Below, piece by piece: positions 8,337 to 16,912 of a DNA stretch of 55,714 nucleotides; position 1 is the stretch's first letter, and every line of letters starts with the position of its first letter. The position numbers and the translations under genes were made by a program. Source of the DNA: Acidobacteriota bacterium (GTDB lineage: Bacteria > Acidobacteriota > Vicinamibacteria > Marinacidobacterales > Marinacidobacteraceae); the NCBI GenBank assembly GCA_028877265.1, contig JAPPGX010000101.1, positions 1-55,714 on the forward strand, written 5' to 3'. A model generated the notes under the pieces. That model ran no database searches and was not told the DNA's origin. It was given only the letters and a program-made list of their open reading frames with translations.

Positions 8337-8903
8337 TCATGCGGCCGCCCGGTTGAACCGGTTCATGGCAGTTTCGATCCCCTGCCCGACCGCAGTTTCG
8401 AGGGCCCGCACCGCGCGCTCCAACAGGTCGTCCACAGCCGCGGCCTCCTGCGGGGCAAAGTGGGAAAGGACGAAGTCCGCCGGATCTTCCCCGGCCGGGG
8501 GATTGCCGATCCCGAGGCGCATCCTGGGGAAATCGTCCGTTCCGAGCGCGGACCGGATGGACGCGAGGCCGTTGTGGCCCCCGTCGCTGCCGCGGCGGCG
8601 GGTCCTGATCGTTCCCAGGGGCAGGGCGTAGTCGTCGCACACGACGAGGGCCTCGTCCGGCGCGCAGCCCTCGCTCTGGAGAAGCCGCCTCACCGGACCC
8701 CCGCTCCGGTTCATGTAGCCCATCGGACGCAGCAGGCCGATCTCCCGCCCGCCGATCTCGGCCTCGACGAGGAGGCCCCCGTCGAAGTGCCGGCTCCGGA
8801 CGGGCCGTTCTCCGAGGAGCGCGGCCACGGCCTCGAACCCGATGTTGTGCCGGGTCCCCTCATACCGGACACCCGGATTGCCAAGCCCCACCACGATCTG
8901 CAC
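8337..8903 (-). CDS. pth: Peptidyl-tRNA hydrolase
   Basis: Releases tRNA from prematurely dropped peptidyl-tRNAs. Starting at the GTG at 8903, with GAGG six bases upstream, gives 188 residues, the usual size, and the standard start MQIVVGLGNPG. Conserved residues are Asn10, His19 (TRHNIGF, catalytic), Asn65 (GYMNRSG), Asp90/Asp91 (CDDYALPLG) and Asn111 (GGHNGLASI). The reading frame is open upstream to a GTG at 9020, which would add a Pro-rich stretch unlike Pth. It sits between rplY and rpsF; prs-rplY-pth is a widely conserved order. Confidence 0.95.
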   Translation of the reverse strand: MQIVVGLGNPGVRYEGTRHNIGFEAVAALLGERPVRSRHFDGGLLVEAEIGGREIGLLRPMGYMNRSGGPVRRLLQSEGCAPDEALVVCDDYALPLGTIRTRRRGSDGGHNGLASIRSALGTDDFPRMRLGIGNPPAGEDPADFVLSHFAPQEAAAVDDLLERAVRALETAVGQGIETAMNRFNRAAA

Positions 8904-9044
8904 GGGAACCTCGACCCGAGCGGGAGTCTCGTGGGGCGACCCGCCGGGGACGCCCGGGGGAGGATCGCTCACCGGAGTCGCCGGCCACGGCAAGGCCTGG
9001 GAAGAAGGACTGGGCAACACGCTGGATCAGGAGGGTTCCGCCGG

Positions 9045-9662
9045 TCACTCTTCTTCCGGTTCTTCTTCACTCTCGTCTTCCTGCTCGGCCTCGTCGTCGG
9101 TTCCCTTCGGGGGAGAGATGTGCACGATGACCACGTCCCGCTCCGTCGCCAGGGTCAGCCGTTCCGGCAGGTCGATGTCCGCCGCCCGGACGGTGTCGCC
9201 GTAGTCGAGTTCGCCGACGGCGAGAGGAAGGGACTCCGGAATGTCGTGCGGCAGGCAACTGACGGTGAGCGATCGCGTGATGAAGTCGAGATGGCCGCCC
9301 CGCTTGACGCCCACGGACTCGCCGTCGAGGTGCACGGGAACGTGCCAGTCCGAGGCCTTGTCCGGGTCCACCCGCATGAGGTCCGCGTGGAGGACCGAAT
9401 GGTCGAGCGGATGCAGTTGGTAGTCGTGGATCATCACCTGCTCCACGCTCTCCTCGCCGTCGATCTCCAGAGAGAAGATGGTGTTCACCCCGCGCGGAGA
9501 CCGGACGATGTCGGTGACGTGGCGCGGTGAGACAGCGAGCGGACGGGAACCCGCGGGGCCGCCGTAAACGACGGCCGGGATCATGCCGGCTGCCCGCAGG
9601 CGGCGATTCGGCCCCTTGCCGACGGAGGTGCGGGAACTCGCGGGAATCGAGAGCTGAGCCAT
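9045..9662 (-). CDS. rplY: 50S ribosomal protein L25 (CTC/general stress form)
   Basis: 5S rRNA-binding protein of the long, two-domain CTC type. The N-terminal L25 domain includes SSRTSVGKGPNRRLRAAGMIPAVVYG and IHDYQLHPLDHSVLHADL; the C-terminal TL5-like beta domain includes VPVHLDGESVGVKRGG and HDIPESLPL. It ends in a strongly acidic tail (about 20 residues of Glu, Asp and Ser). The ATG at 9662 is the standard start; the frame is open further upstream without similarity. 205 residues. It lies downstream of prs. Confidence 0.96.
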   Translation of the reverse strand: MAQLSIPASSRTSVGKGPNRRLRAAGMIPAVVYGGPAGSRPLAVSPRHVTDIVRSPRGVNTIFSLEIDGEESVEQVMIHDYQLHPLDHSVLHADLMRVDPDKASDWHVPVHLDGESVGVKRGGHLDFITRSLTVSCLPHDIPESLPLAVGELDYGDTVRAADIDLPERLTLATERDVVIVHISPPKGTDDEAEQEDESEEEPEEE

Positions 9663-10077
9663 GGAGTGTGCGTGGGGTGGTTGGTGATGGACAGGGTTGC
9701 GCGGAGGCCCGGGAACGGGAAGAGGGGACGCAGGCGGCGTCATCCTCGAAGGTCCTTCTCGGCGGGCTCCGGGGGAGTGCGACCCAAGAAGTCTGGTGGT
9801 TGGCGCCCGAGCGCCATCCACCCCTCAGCGGCAATGCAGGGCGCGGAAGTTTAGCAGCCCGACCACGGCTCCCGTGCCTGCCAAATCCTCGCCGCGCGCC
9901 GGTTCCCGTGGGAACGCGGGCGCCGCCGTCCGCCGGCGGGCGCGATTGCGCAGTGGCTGGGGACGCCGGTGTTCGGACCGGCACGCGCGGCGCGGAGCGC
10001 TGCGCGTTTCGCGGCCATCCGGGCCGCGATGCCGGCTGGAGCCCGGCGCTCCGAGTCCAGGCCGTGGCGCCGCGCGG
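9663..10077. other. 415-base gap between rplY and prs; no gene, several small palindromes
   Basis: No convincing ORF on either strand. It contains a GTTCCC-GT-GGGAAC hairpin (9902-9915), a GCCGGT-GTTCGG-ACCGGC hairpin (9965-9982), and one copy of the dispersed palindromic repeat next to the prs stop. A separate promoter for rplY-pth-rpsF may lie here, but I cannot point to convincing hexamers. Confidence 0.6.
10030..10052. repeat. Dispersed palindromic repeat, copy 1
   Basis: Sequence TGCCGGCTGG AGCCCGGCGCTCC, two short complementary arms around a few bases with a conserved 3' extension CGCTCC. It lies 25 bases downstream of the prs stop. Consensus of the copies in this window: TGCCGGYY-n-RRCCGGYGYTCC. 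Confidence 0.75.
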
Positions 10078-11070
10078 TCAGACGAACAGGGAGCTGACCG
10101 AGTCCTCCCCGTGCACGCTCTCGATGGCCCGGGCGAAGAGCGAAGCCACGGAAAGGACCTCGATCTTGCTGCCCGGCGCGCGCGCTTCGGGCGCGAGGGG
10201 AATCGTGTCTCCGACGATCAGGCGCTCGAGCCGACCGTTTCGGATCCGTTCCACCGCGGGTCCGGAAAGCACCGCGTGGGTGCAGACGGCGAGCACCCGG
10301 GTAGCCCCATCCTCATGGAGCGCTTCCGCGGCGCGGACGAGCGTCCCGGCGGAATCGACGATGTCGTCCACGATCACCGCGGGCCGCCCGCGCACGTCTC
10401 CCACCACGTGCATGGTCTCGACCTCGTTGTCGCTGCCGCGCCGCTTGTCCATGACCGCGATGCCGACTCCGAGTTTCTTGCCGTAAGCGCGGGCCCGTTC
10501 CACGCCCCCGGCATCCGGCGAAACGACGACCGGCCGGTCCAGCTCGAGGCTCGGCAGGTGGTCCAGCACCACCGGAGTCGCGTACAAGTGGTCCACCGGA
10601 ATGTTGAAAAACCCCTGGATCTGGCCGACATGGAGGTCCATGCAGATGACCCGGTGCACCCCGGCGACCGTCAGCAGGTCGGCCACCAGCTTCGCGGAGA
10701 TCGGTACCCGGGGGCGATCCTTCCGGTCCTGCCGCGCGTAGCCGTAGTAGGGGATCACCGCATTGATCCGGGCCGCCGACGCCCGCTTGAGCGCGTCCAC
10801 CATGATGAGGAGTTCCATCAGGTTCTCGTTGACGGGCGGCGACGTGGACTGGATCACGAAAGCGTCCGCGCCGCGGACGTTGTCCTTGATCTGGAAGCGG
10901 ACCTCGCCGTCGCGAAAACGGTCCAGCGTCGCCTCCGAGAGGGGAACGCCGAGGTTCCGCGCGATCGCGGCCGCCAGGTCGGGATTGGAGGAGCCCCCGA
11001 TCACCTTGAGTGCTCCCGCGTAACCGTGGGTCCGGCTCCGGCACTGGCGATCGCCGGCTGATTCGGTCAT
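10078..11070 (-). CDS. prs: Ribose-phosphate pyrophosphokinase (PRPP synthetase)
   Basis: Makes PRPP from ribose 5-phosphate and ATP for nucleotide, histidine and NAD synthesis. Class I enzyme. Conserved parts: [18 protein letters not shown], the catalytic flexible loop YARQDRKDR (111-119), [12 protein letters not shown] (144-155), and the PRPP-binding loop [14 protein letters not shown] (231-244). The N-terminus carries about 18 extra residues before [14 protein letters not shown]. Cytoplasmic. It lies downstream of tRNA-Gln and ispE, the order also seen in Pseudomonas. Confidence 0.97.
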   Translation of the reverse strand: MTESAGDRQCRSRTHGYAGALKVIGGSSNPDLAAAIARNLGVPLSEATLDRFRDGEVRFQIKDNVRGADAFVIQSTSPPVNENLMELLIMVDALKRASAARINAVIPYYGYARQDRKDRPRVPISAKLVADLLTVAGVHRVICMDLHVGQIQGFFNIPVDHLYATPVVLDHLPSLELDRPVVVSPDAGGVERARAYGKKLGVGIAVMDKRRGSDNEVETMHVVGDVRGRPAVIVDDIVDSAGTLVRAAEALHEDGATRVLAVCTHAVLSGPAVERIRNGRLERLIVGDTIPLAPEARAPGSKIEVLSVASLFARAIESVHGEDSVSSLFV

Positions 11071-11155
11071 GTCGATCGAGCAGGGGGCGCCGAGCGAAGG
11101 CGCCAGGGAGAGCGCACGCGTCGGGAAATCACGAACCGATCACCGGTACCGCGGG

Positions 11156-11227
11156 CTGGGGCGGAAGGATTCGAACCCTCGTAGACCGGAACCAAAACCC
11201 GGCGCCTATCCCCTCGGCCACGCCCCA
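11156..11227 (-). tRNA. tRNA-Gln (anticodon TTG), overlapping the end of ispE
   Basis: Acceptor TGGGGCG/CGCCCCA, discriminator G, anticodon stem CCGGG/TCCGG with one G-T pair and loop TTTTGGT (anticodon TTG), T arm GAGGGTTCGAATCCTTC. CCA is not encoded (CCC follows). The first 22 bases of the tRNA also encode the last six residues and stop codon of ispE. A tRNA-Gln between ispE and prs is known from pseudomonads. Confidence 0.95.
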
Positions 11228-12189
11228 TCCGGCCAGTTCCCCAGGAGGGCCGCCCGGTGTTCGCTACGGGTGATCGTGCGGGTCGCGATTGCCCGAAGGT
11301 TAGCCTCCGAAAGGCGGGAGACCGCATGTTCCGCCTGCTTCCGGCCGGCAAAGACGCCGAACACCGCCGAGCCGCTCCCCGACATGGCCGTCTCCAGGGC
11401 TCCGGCGGCCTTCAGGGCGCTCCGCATCCGCGAAATGGCGTCGGGAGGCCGGGTCGTTTGCAGCACGGTGGACCGTTCCAGGTCGTTCGGAAAGCATCCT
11501 GCGAGGAGCTTGCCACTGAGTTGGGGCCCCGAGGGACCCGACGCGAGAAACCGTACCAGACTATCGGCCCGTTCGGACCCGTCCTCTCGGTGAGCGGCAG
11601 CCGGCGGCTTTGGCAGACCGCGATAGGCCTCGGGGGTCGAAATGCCGAACTCCGGAATCAGCAGGACGAGCGGCAGTTCCGCGACGTCGGACAGCGGGAA
11701 GACGTGCTCGCCGCGCCCGGTGGCGAGCGCCAGCCCCCCGTAGAGGAAGAAGGGCGCGTCCATTCCGACCCCGGTCAGCACCTGGTGCAGCACGCGGCGG
11801 CTGAGGCCGAGTCCGAACAGGCGGTTCAGACCGACGAGCGCGGCCGCTGCGTTCGAACTCCCTCCGCCGAGCCCGCGGCCGGCCGGGATCCGCTTCCGGA
11901 GGCGGATGCGCGCGCCCGGCAGGCGCCGGCCGAGCAGCTCCTCGAGCCGCGACGCGGATCGGAGAACCAGGTTCGTCTGGTCCGCGGGGATCGAGGGGCT
12001 GTCGCATTCCAGCCGCAGTCCCTCTCCGCCCGGTTCGAAGATGAGGGTGTCCCAGAGATCGACGGCGGCGAGCAGGGTGCGGACCGTGTGGTATCCGTCA
12101 GGCCGGCGCGAGAGGACCCGCAGACCCAGGTTGATCTTGGCGGGAGTTCTGATGCCCAGACTGGGGGCAGTGGGATCCGGAACAGTCAC
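11206..12189 (-). CDS. ispE: 4-diphosphocytidyl-2-C-methyl-D-erythritol kinase
   Basis: GHMP-family kinase of the MEP isoprenoid pathway, acting between IspD and IspF. The substrate Lys lies in PAKINLGL (about 16-23), the GHMP ATP loop is PAGRGLGGGSSNAAAAL (102-118), the catalytic Asp is in GMDAPFFLYGG (Asp144), and the third motif is SGSGSAVFGVF near the C-terminus. GTG start at 12189, just after the lolB-like stop. The reading frame ends inside tRNA-Gln: codons for GAWPRG and the TAG stop are the 5' end of the tRNA. Length 327 is somewhat above the usual 280-310. Confidence 0.95.
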   Translation of the reverse strand: MTVPDPTAPSLGIRTPAKINLGLRVLSRRPDGYHTVRTLLAAVDLWDTLIFEPGGEGLRLECDSPSIPADQTNLVLRSASRLEELLGRRLPGARIRLRKRIPAGRGLGGGSSNAAAALVGLNRLFGLGLSRRVLHQVLTGVGMDAPFFLYGGLALATGRGEHVFPLSDVAELPLVLLIPEFGISTPEAYRGLPKPPAAAHREDGSERADSLVRFLASGPSGPQLSGKLLAGCFPNDLERSTVLQTTRPPDAISRMRSALKAAGALETAMSGSGSAVFGVFAGRKQAEHAVSRLSEANLRAIATRTITRSEHRAALLGNWPDGAWPRG

Positions 12190-12192
12190 CGT

Positions 12193-12957
12193 CTATCGCT
12201 CCGGCAGCCTCGAGGCCCGGCTCAGTTCGCGGACCTCCGCCCGCCGGTAGCCGGGCGGCGTCCTAACCTCGAAGGAATCGGGGTGCAGGAAGGTGTTGAC
12301 CTCGAGTTCCTCGATCGTCAGGGTGGCGCGCGTGCGCTCGGACTCGACCTCGACCAGGCGTGGCACCTGGCGCCCCTGCCGCCGGTAACGGCCGGGATAG
12401 CGGGCCTCGTAACCCGGGCCCACGACGCGCCGCACCTGGCCGCCCTCCGCCGGATCGTCCCACCAGATCTCGGCCCCGTTCCCGAGGACCGCAGACCCGT
12501 TCGCCGGAAGCGACCGGAGGTTCTCCGACCCGCCGACCGGGACACCGCTTCCCACCAGCAGGGCCGCTATCTGCTCGCGTCCCACGGAAACGCCCAGCAG
12601 CGGTCCCGTGAATTCCTCCAGTTCCTCCCCTTCCGCAAACGCCCTCTCCGCGGGCACCACCAGGCGCACCTCGCCCGGGCTGGCGATGAGCGTCCAGCGG
12701 GAGCCGCCGACGGGAGCGAAGAGTTCCAGACGCATCGCCTCGACGGCCTCGGGATCAAGGCCGCCGGAGGGACGGACGAAGACCACCAGCAGGCGTCCCG
12801 AGAAGCGGCCGCGCTCACCCTCTCCGCGAAGACTCACGACGGCCTGATACCGCCGCACGCCCGCGGCCAGCCTGGCCGTCTCGTCCAGCAGCCGCACCGC
12901 CGCGGTCTCGTCGAGGGGCGCCGCCGGAACCCGGATCGCCCGGGCCGCGCACCCCAT
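12193..12957 (-). CDS. Probable outer-membrane lipoprotein localisation factor LolB-like protein
   Basis: Sequence similarity is weak, but the pattern fits a LolA/LolB half-barrel: a helix (VRLLDETARLAAGV), beta strands (YQAVVSLRGEGE, GRLLVVFVRPSG, MRLELFAPVG, WTLIASPGEVRLVVPAE) and a helix near GVSVGREQIAALL. Context is stronger: a TPR gene upstream and ispE-tRNA-Gln-prs downstream match the known TPR-lolB-ispE-tRNA-Gln-prs order of Pseudomonas. The ATG at 12957 encodes MGCAARA. The in-frame sequence just upstream would read as a hydrophobic lipoprotein signal (ALRLAVLWGLAASMGC) but has no ATG, GTG or TTG, so the true start is uncertain. Role inferred: inserting lipoproteins into the outer membrane. 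Confidence 0.55.
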   Translation of the reverse strand: MGCAARAIRVPAAPLDETAAVRLLDETARLAAGVRRYQAVVSLRGEGERGRFSGRLLVVFVRPSGGLDPEAVEAMRLELFAPVGGSRWTLIASPGEVRLVVPAERAFAEGEELEEFTGPLLGVSVGREQIAALLVGSGVPVGGSENLRSLPANGSAVLGNGAEIWWDDPAEGGQVRRVVGPGYEARYPGRYRRQGRQVPRLVEVESERTRATLTIEELEVNTFLHPDSFEVRTPPGYRRAEVRELSRASRLPER

Positions 12958-13060
12958 GGAAGCGGCGAGGCCCCAGAGAACCGCAAGTCGGAGCGCCGCG
13001 CCCCGGCTATGGAGGTGGCAGCCTCGCGGACGTTCCAGGGCAACCGGGTGCGCCGCCGAC

Positions 13061-15088
13061 CTAGTCCCGATCGTTCCCGGCTTCCTCGATTTTTCGGGCG
13101 ATCGCCTCTCGTTCGAGTTCCTGGTCGCCGTCGTGCTGGAGAGCCTTCCGCCAGAAGCGGACCGCTTCCTCGCTGTTTCCCTTCGCCCGGTACAGATCTC
13201 CGAGGTGGTCCAGGACCACGCTGTTCTCCGGCATGCACTGCTGGGCCCGAAGCAGGTTCGGCTCCGCCAGGTTCAGGTCGCCCTGCCGGAACTGCACCCA
13301 GCCGAGACTGTCGAGGTAGGAACCGTTGTACGGGTCCTCCGCGAGCGCCCGCTGGATCAGTTCCTCGGATTCCTCGAGCCGGTCGTTCCGGTCGGCGAGC
13401 ATGTATCCGAGATAGTTGAGCGCGAGGTCGTGGTCGGGCTCCGCGGCGATCACCCGGCGGAACTCCGCCTCCGCCTCCTCGAGCTTCCCCTGCCGCTCGA
13501 GCAGGGCGCCGAGCTGGAATCGAAAGTCCGGGTCATCCGCCCGCTCTTCGAGCCACCCGCGGGTAATCCGCTCCGCCGCCGGCAGGTCGCCCCTTTCGGC
13601 GTGGTGGCGGACCAGCGCGTGGACCGCTCCCCCCGTCTCGGGATACTCGGCCACCAGGGCCCGGAGGATTCCAAGCGCGGCGTCGCTCCGGCCTCCCGCG
13701 TTCAGCACCCGGGCCTGGAGCGCCAGGAGGCCCGGTTCCCCGGGCCGGTCCGCGATCAGCGCTTCGACCAGCACGGCTGCTTCGTCCGGCAGCCCGGCCG
13801 CCACCCGGTTCTGCACGAGGGCCACCCGATACCGGAAAGCCTCCACACTGTCCCCGGAGAGCCGGAAGGCTTCGTCGAGCGCGTCGTACGCCTCCTCGTA
13901 CTGTCCGAGGTGCTCCAGCGCCTGCGCGAGTCGGGCGAGGGTCTCCCGGCGGTGGCGGGAGCCGTAGGAGTTCCGGGGGAGCGCTACCAGTGCCTGGAAT
14001 TCCTCGGCCGCCCTGGCGTACTCGCAACGGGTGGCGAAGACGCCGCCGAGCGCCATTCGCGCCGGGACGCTCCGGCTGTTCTCCTCCAGCAGCCGCAGCA
14101 GGGCCGCTTCCGCATCCTCGAGCTGACGCTGCTGCCTCCGGACCATCGCCAGACCCATGAGGGCGATTTCGCTGCGGGGCTCCGCCGCGAGGATCCGTTC
14201 GAAGGCCTCGGCGGCGGCCTCCAGGCGGCCCAGGCGGGCCAGGCCGTCCGCGAGGGACAGGCGGAGCGCCTGATCGTCGGGATGGTCGGCGGATCCCTTC
14301 TCGTAGAGGGCGACGACCTCGGCCAGGGCTTCGTCGGGCGACCGGCCCGGGATCCCGCGGTCGCGCAGGAGATCGTCCACCATTTCCCGCGCTTCCGGCT
14401 GGCGCGGTTCGATGCGAAGCGATTGCAGCAGGTAGTCGAACGCCTGCTCCCGGTCTCCGGCGGACAGGCGGAGTTGCGCGAGGAGCAGCAAATCGCTGTA
14501 AGCGTCCGGGGCGCGGCTCAGGATCTCGCGAAGATGCGTCGCCGCCTCCTCGCCGCGTTGCAGGGCGGCGAGCAGCCGAGCCAGCTGGGAGCGGCTCCGG
14601 AGGTCCTCGGGGTCGAGACGGACCGCCTCGCTCAGCGAAGCGACCGCGCGCTCCGCGGCCTCGGGATCGTCCCCGGACCGGAGGCGGCGAAAGTACACCG
14701 CGCCGAGCGCCCGGTGGGCGGCGGCGGCGTCCGGGTCCCGCTCGACCGCCTCCGCGGCCGCCGCTTCGGCGGCCTCCAGGTCGCGGGTGGAGAGGCTGAG
14801 GTTGGCGATCTCGATGAGCGGATCGACCGCCTGGGGGTCGAGTTCGGCGGCCCGCCGGTATGCGGCGATCGCCTCGTCACGCTCCCCGGTCATCTGTGCG
14901 ATCCGGCCCTCGCCGAACACCCGGTAGGCCTCGGCGACGGGATCGACCGCGACCGGATCGTCAGCCGCGTCCTCGGCTTCGGCCTGTTCCGGGGCCTCCT
15001 CGGCGGGAACCGGTTCCTGCGCGCCGTCGGTTCTCACGGGGAGCGCCACGAGGAGCGCCAGCAGCGCCCACAGGGCCATCCGGGACAT
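13061..15088 (-). CDS. Exported tetratricopeptide-repeat protein
   Basis: 675 residues from the ATG at 15088: a signal peptide (MSRMALWALLALLVALPVRT), a short acidic linker, then TPR helices to the C-terminus. Typical repeats are AYRVFGEGRIAQMTGERDEA, AHRALGAVYFRRLRSG, and near the end ALNYLGYMLADRNDRLEE and YLDSLGWVQFRQGDL. These last two are characteristic of the TPR proteins found upstream of lolB in other bacteria (for example PA4667 of Pseudomonas). Likely a periplasmic scaffold; the partner is unknown, though its conserved position next to lolB suggests a link to lipoprotein or envelope assembly. Confidence 0.85.
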   Translation of the reverse strand: MSRMALWALLALLVALPVRTDGAQEPVPAEEAPEQAEAEDAADDPVAVDPVAEAYRVFGEGRIAQMTGERDEAIAAYRRAAELDPQAVDPLIEIANLSLSTRDLEAAEAAAAEAVERDPDAAAAHRALGAVYFRRLRSGDDPEAAERAVASLSEAVRLDPEDLRSRSQLARLLAALQRGEEAATHLREILSRAPDAYSDLLLLAQLRLSAGDREQAFDYLLQSLRIEPRQPEAREMVDDLLRDRGIPGRSPDEALAEVVALYEKGSADHPDDQALRLSLADGLARLGRLEAAAEAFERILAAEPRSEIALMGLAMVRRQQRQLEDAEAALLRLLEENSRSVPARMALGGVFATRCEYARAAEEFQALVALPRNSYGSRHRRETLARLAQALEHLGQYEEAYDALDEAFRLSGDSVEAFRYRVALVQNRVAAGLPDEAAVLVEALIADRPGEPGLLALQARVLNAGGRSDAALGILRALVAEYPETGGAVHALVRHHAERGDLPAAERITRGWLEERADDPDFRFQLGALLERQGKLEEAEAEFRRVIAAEPDHDLALNYLGYMLADRNDRLEESEELIQRALAEDPYNGSYLDSLGWVQFRQGDLNLAEPNLLRAQQCMPENSVVLDHLGDLYRAKGNSEEAVRFWRKALQHDGDQELEREAIARKIEEAGNDRD

Positions 15089-15186
15089 GGACCGGGAATT
15101 TATCGTTGCCGGCCCAGGTCCGGGAACGCCCGTCTGCCCGGTTGCACCGAGAGAGCGAACCGTCCGGCAGGTCGGCGCTGCAGCAT

Positions 15187-15232
15187 GCGCGGCGCGACGC
15201 GCCGCGCGTGCCGGCCTGAAGACCGGCGTTCC
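15187..15232. repeat. Hairpin plus dispersed palindromic repeat, copy 2
   Basis: A perfect 9-bp hairpin GCGCGGCGC-GAC-GCGCCGCGC (15187-15207) is directly followed by TGCCGGCCTGAAGACCGGCG TTCC (15209-15232), whose arms CCGGCC..GACCGG flank TGAA. The repeat begins two bases past the purH stop codon. The pair could act as a transcript end or stabiliser for purH; there is no U-run. Confidence 0.7.
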
Positions 15233-15234
15233 CC

Positions 15235-16818
15235 TCAATGCCGGAAGTGGCGCGCGCCAGTCAAGACCATCGCCAGACCCCGCGCGTCGGCGGCGTCGAT
15301 GACCTCCTGGTCCCTGACGGAGCCGCCGGGCTGGATCACCGCGGTGATCCCGGCGTCGGCCAGCACCTCGAGTCCGTCGGCGAACGGGAAGAACGCGTCC
15401 GACGCCGCGACGGCGCCTTCGACCGAGGACTGGGCCTTCTCGATCGCGAGCCGGCAGGAGTCGAGCCGGCTCATCTGGCCGGCGCCCACTCCCACGAGCG
15501 CGCTGCCCCGCCCCACCACGATCGCGTTCGACTTCACGTGTTTCGCGGCCTGCCAGACGAACCGCAGGCCCTCCCATTCGACCTCCGAGGGCTCCCGGCG
15601 GGTGGCTACCCGATACGCCGATTCCTCGTCGCCGCGGTCCCAATCCTGGACCAGCAGTCCGCCCGCAACCCGGGCGAAGTAACGCCCTCCGGGCGCGAAA
15701 CCGCGAAGGTCCGGCATCTCGATCAGCCGGAGGTTCTTCTTCCGCCGCAGCCGGGCGAAGGCGTCCGGATGGAAGGAGGGAGCGGCAATGGCCTCCAGGA
15801 AGGTCGAGGCCATCTCCTTCGCGGTGTCCAGATCCACCTCGCGGCTCAGCGCCACGATGCCGCCGAAGGCGGACACCGGATCGGTCGCGCGCGCGGCCTG
15901 GTACGCCTCCAGCAGCGTGTCCGCCACCGCAGCGCCGGCCGGGTTCGAATGCTTGATGATCGCCGCGGCGGCTTCGCCGGCGCCACGGGAGTTCGCCAGG
16001 TCCGCGACCAGCCGTACGGCGGCATCGAGATCCAGAATGTTGTTGTAGGAGAGCTCCTTGCCGTGGAGCTTCCGGGCGCCCGGGATCCCGGCGGGCCCGG
16101 TTCCCGGATCGCGATAGAGCGCGGCCGTCTGGTGCGGGTTTTCGCCGTAGCGGAGTTCGGCAACCCGCGCGAACTCGAGGGACACCCGCTCGGGGAAATC
16201 CTCCCCGGCGCCGTCTCCGGCGAAGGAACCCGCCACCGCCTTGTCGTAGGCCGCGGTCGCGGCGAATGCCGCCCCCGCCAGCCGGCGGCGCAGCGCGTGG
16301 CCCACGCCGGGGTCGGGATCGTCGAGAGCGGCGAGCACCGCCGGGTACTCGACCGGGTCCACGACCACCGCCACGTCGGGCCAGTTCTTGGCCGCCGCGC
16401 GCACCAGGCAGGGACCGCCGATGTCGATGTTCTCCCGCAGCTCGTCGTCTCCGGCTCCCCGGGCGAGGGTTTCCTCAAAGGGATAGAAGTTGACGGCGAC
16501 CACGTCGATGGGCCTGATGCCGAGCGACGCGAGCGACGCGAGATCGTCGGGGCGGGAGCGCCGGGCGAGGATCCCGCCGTGGATCCGCGGATGGAGGGTC
16601 TTGACGCGGCCGTCGAGGATCTCGGGATGTCCGGTGACCTCGGAGACCTCGCTCACCGCGATACCGGAGTCGCGGAGAAAACGCGCCGTACCGCCGCTGG
16701 CCACGATCTCGAAACCGCGCTCGACCAGCCCCCGGGCAAAGGCGTCGAGCCCCTCCTTGCGGCTGACGCTCAGCAGGGCTCGGCGGGGGTGGTTGGTGGG
16801 GTCTTGCGAATCACTCAT
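15235..16818 (-). CDS. purH: Bifunctional AICAR formyltransferase/IMP cyclohydrolase
   Basis: Performs the last two steps of de novo purine synthesis. 527 residues from the ATG at 16818 (MSDSQDPTNH). The N-terminal IMP cyclohydrolase domain shows ALLSVSRKEGLDAFARGL, SGGTARFLRDSGI, GRVKTLHPRIHGGIL and NIDIGGP. The C-terminal AICAR transformylase domain shows ELRYGENPHQTAA, GKELSYNNILDLDAA, the catalytic Lys-His in IIKHSNPAG, DPVSAFGGI, and SDAFFPFADG. The frame remains open upstream across the divergent promoter region into selA, without similarity. It is divergent from selA. Confidence 0.97.
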   Translation of the reverse strand: MSDSQDPTNHPRRALLSVSRKEGLDAFARGLVERGFEIVASGGTARFLRDSGIAVSEVSEVTGHPEILDGRVKTLHPRIHGGILARRSRPDDLASLASLGIRPIDVVAVNFYPFEETLARGAGDDELRENIDIGGPCLVRAAAKNWPDVAVVVDPVEYPAVLAALDDPDPGVGHALRRRLAGAAFAATAAYDKAVAGSFAGDGAGEDFPERVSLEFARVAELRYGENPHQTAALYRDPGTGPAGIPGARKLHGKELSYNNILDLDAAVRLVADLANSRGAGEAAAAIIKHSNPAGAAVADTLLEAYQAARATDPVSAFGGIVALSREVDLDTAKEMASTFLEAIAAPSFHPDAFARLRRKKNLRLIEMPDLRGFAPGGRYFARVAGGLLVQDWDRGDEESAYRVATRREPSEVEWEGLRFVWQAAKHVKSNAIVVGRGSALVGVGAGQMSRLDSCRLAIEKAQSSVEGAVAASDAFFPFADGLEVLADAGITAVIQPGGSVRDQEVIDAADARGLAMVLTGARHFRH

Positions 16819-16912
16819 GGGCCGGAAGGCGGCGGATGCTAACAGGGGCGCGGGACCCACGAGTACTCTTGGGAGCCGCCGCCGGATTCCCGCATCGCGG
16901 CGCCCCGATTCC

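Noticed and set aside
8904..9020. 39-residue N-terminal extension of Pth
   Set aside because: Pro-rich and unlike Pth; the GTG at 8903 has a ribosome-binding site and gives the family's normal start.
12956..15682. 908-residue plus-strand ORF opposite the TPR gene
   Set aside because: No signal, domain or repeat pattern of its own; the minus strand encodes regular TPR helices and a signal peptide.
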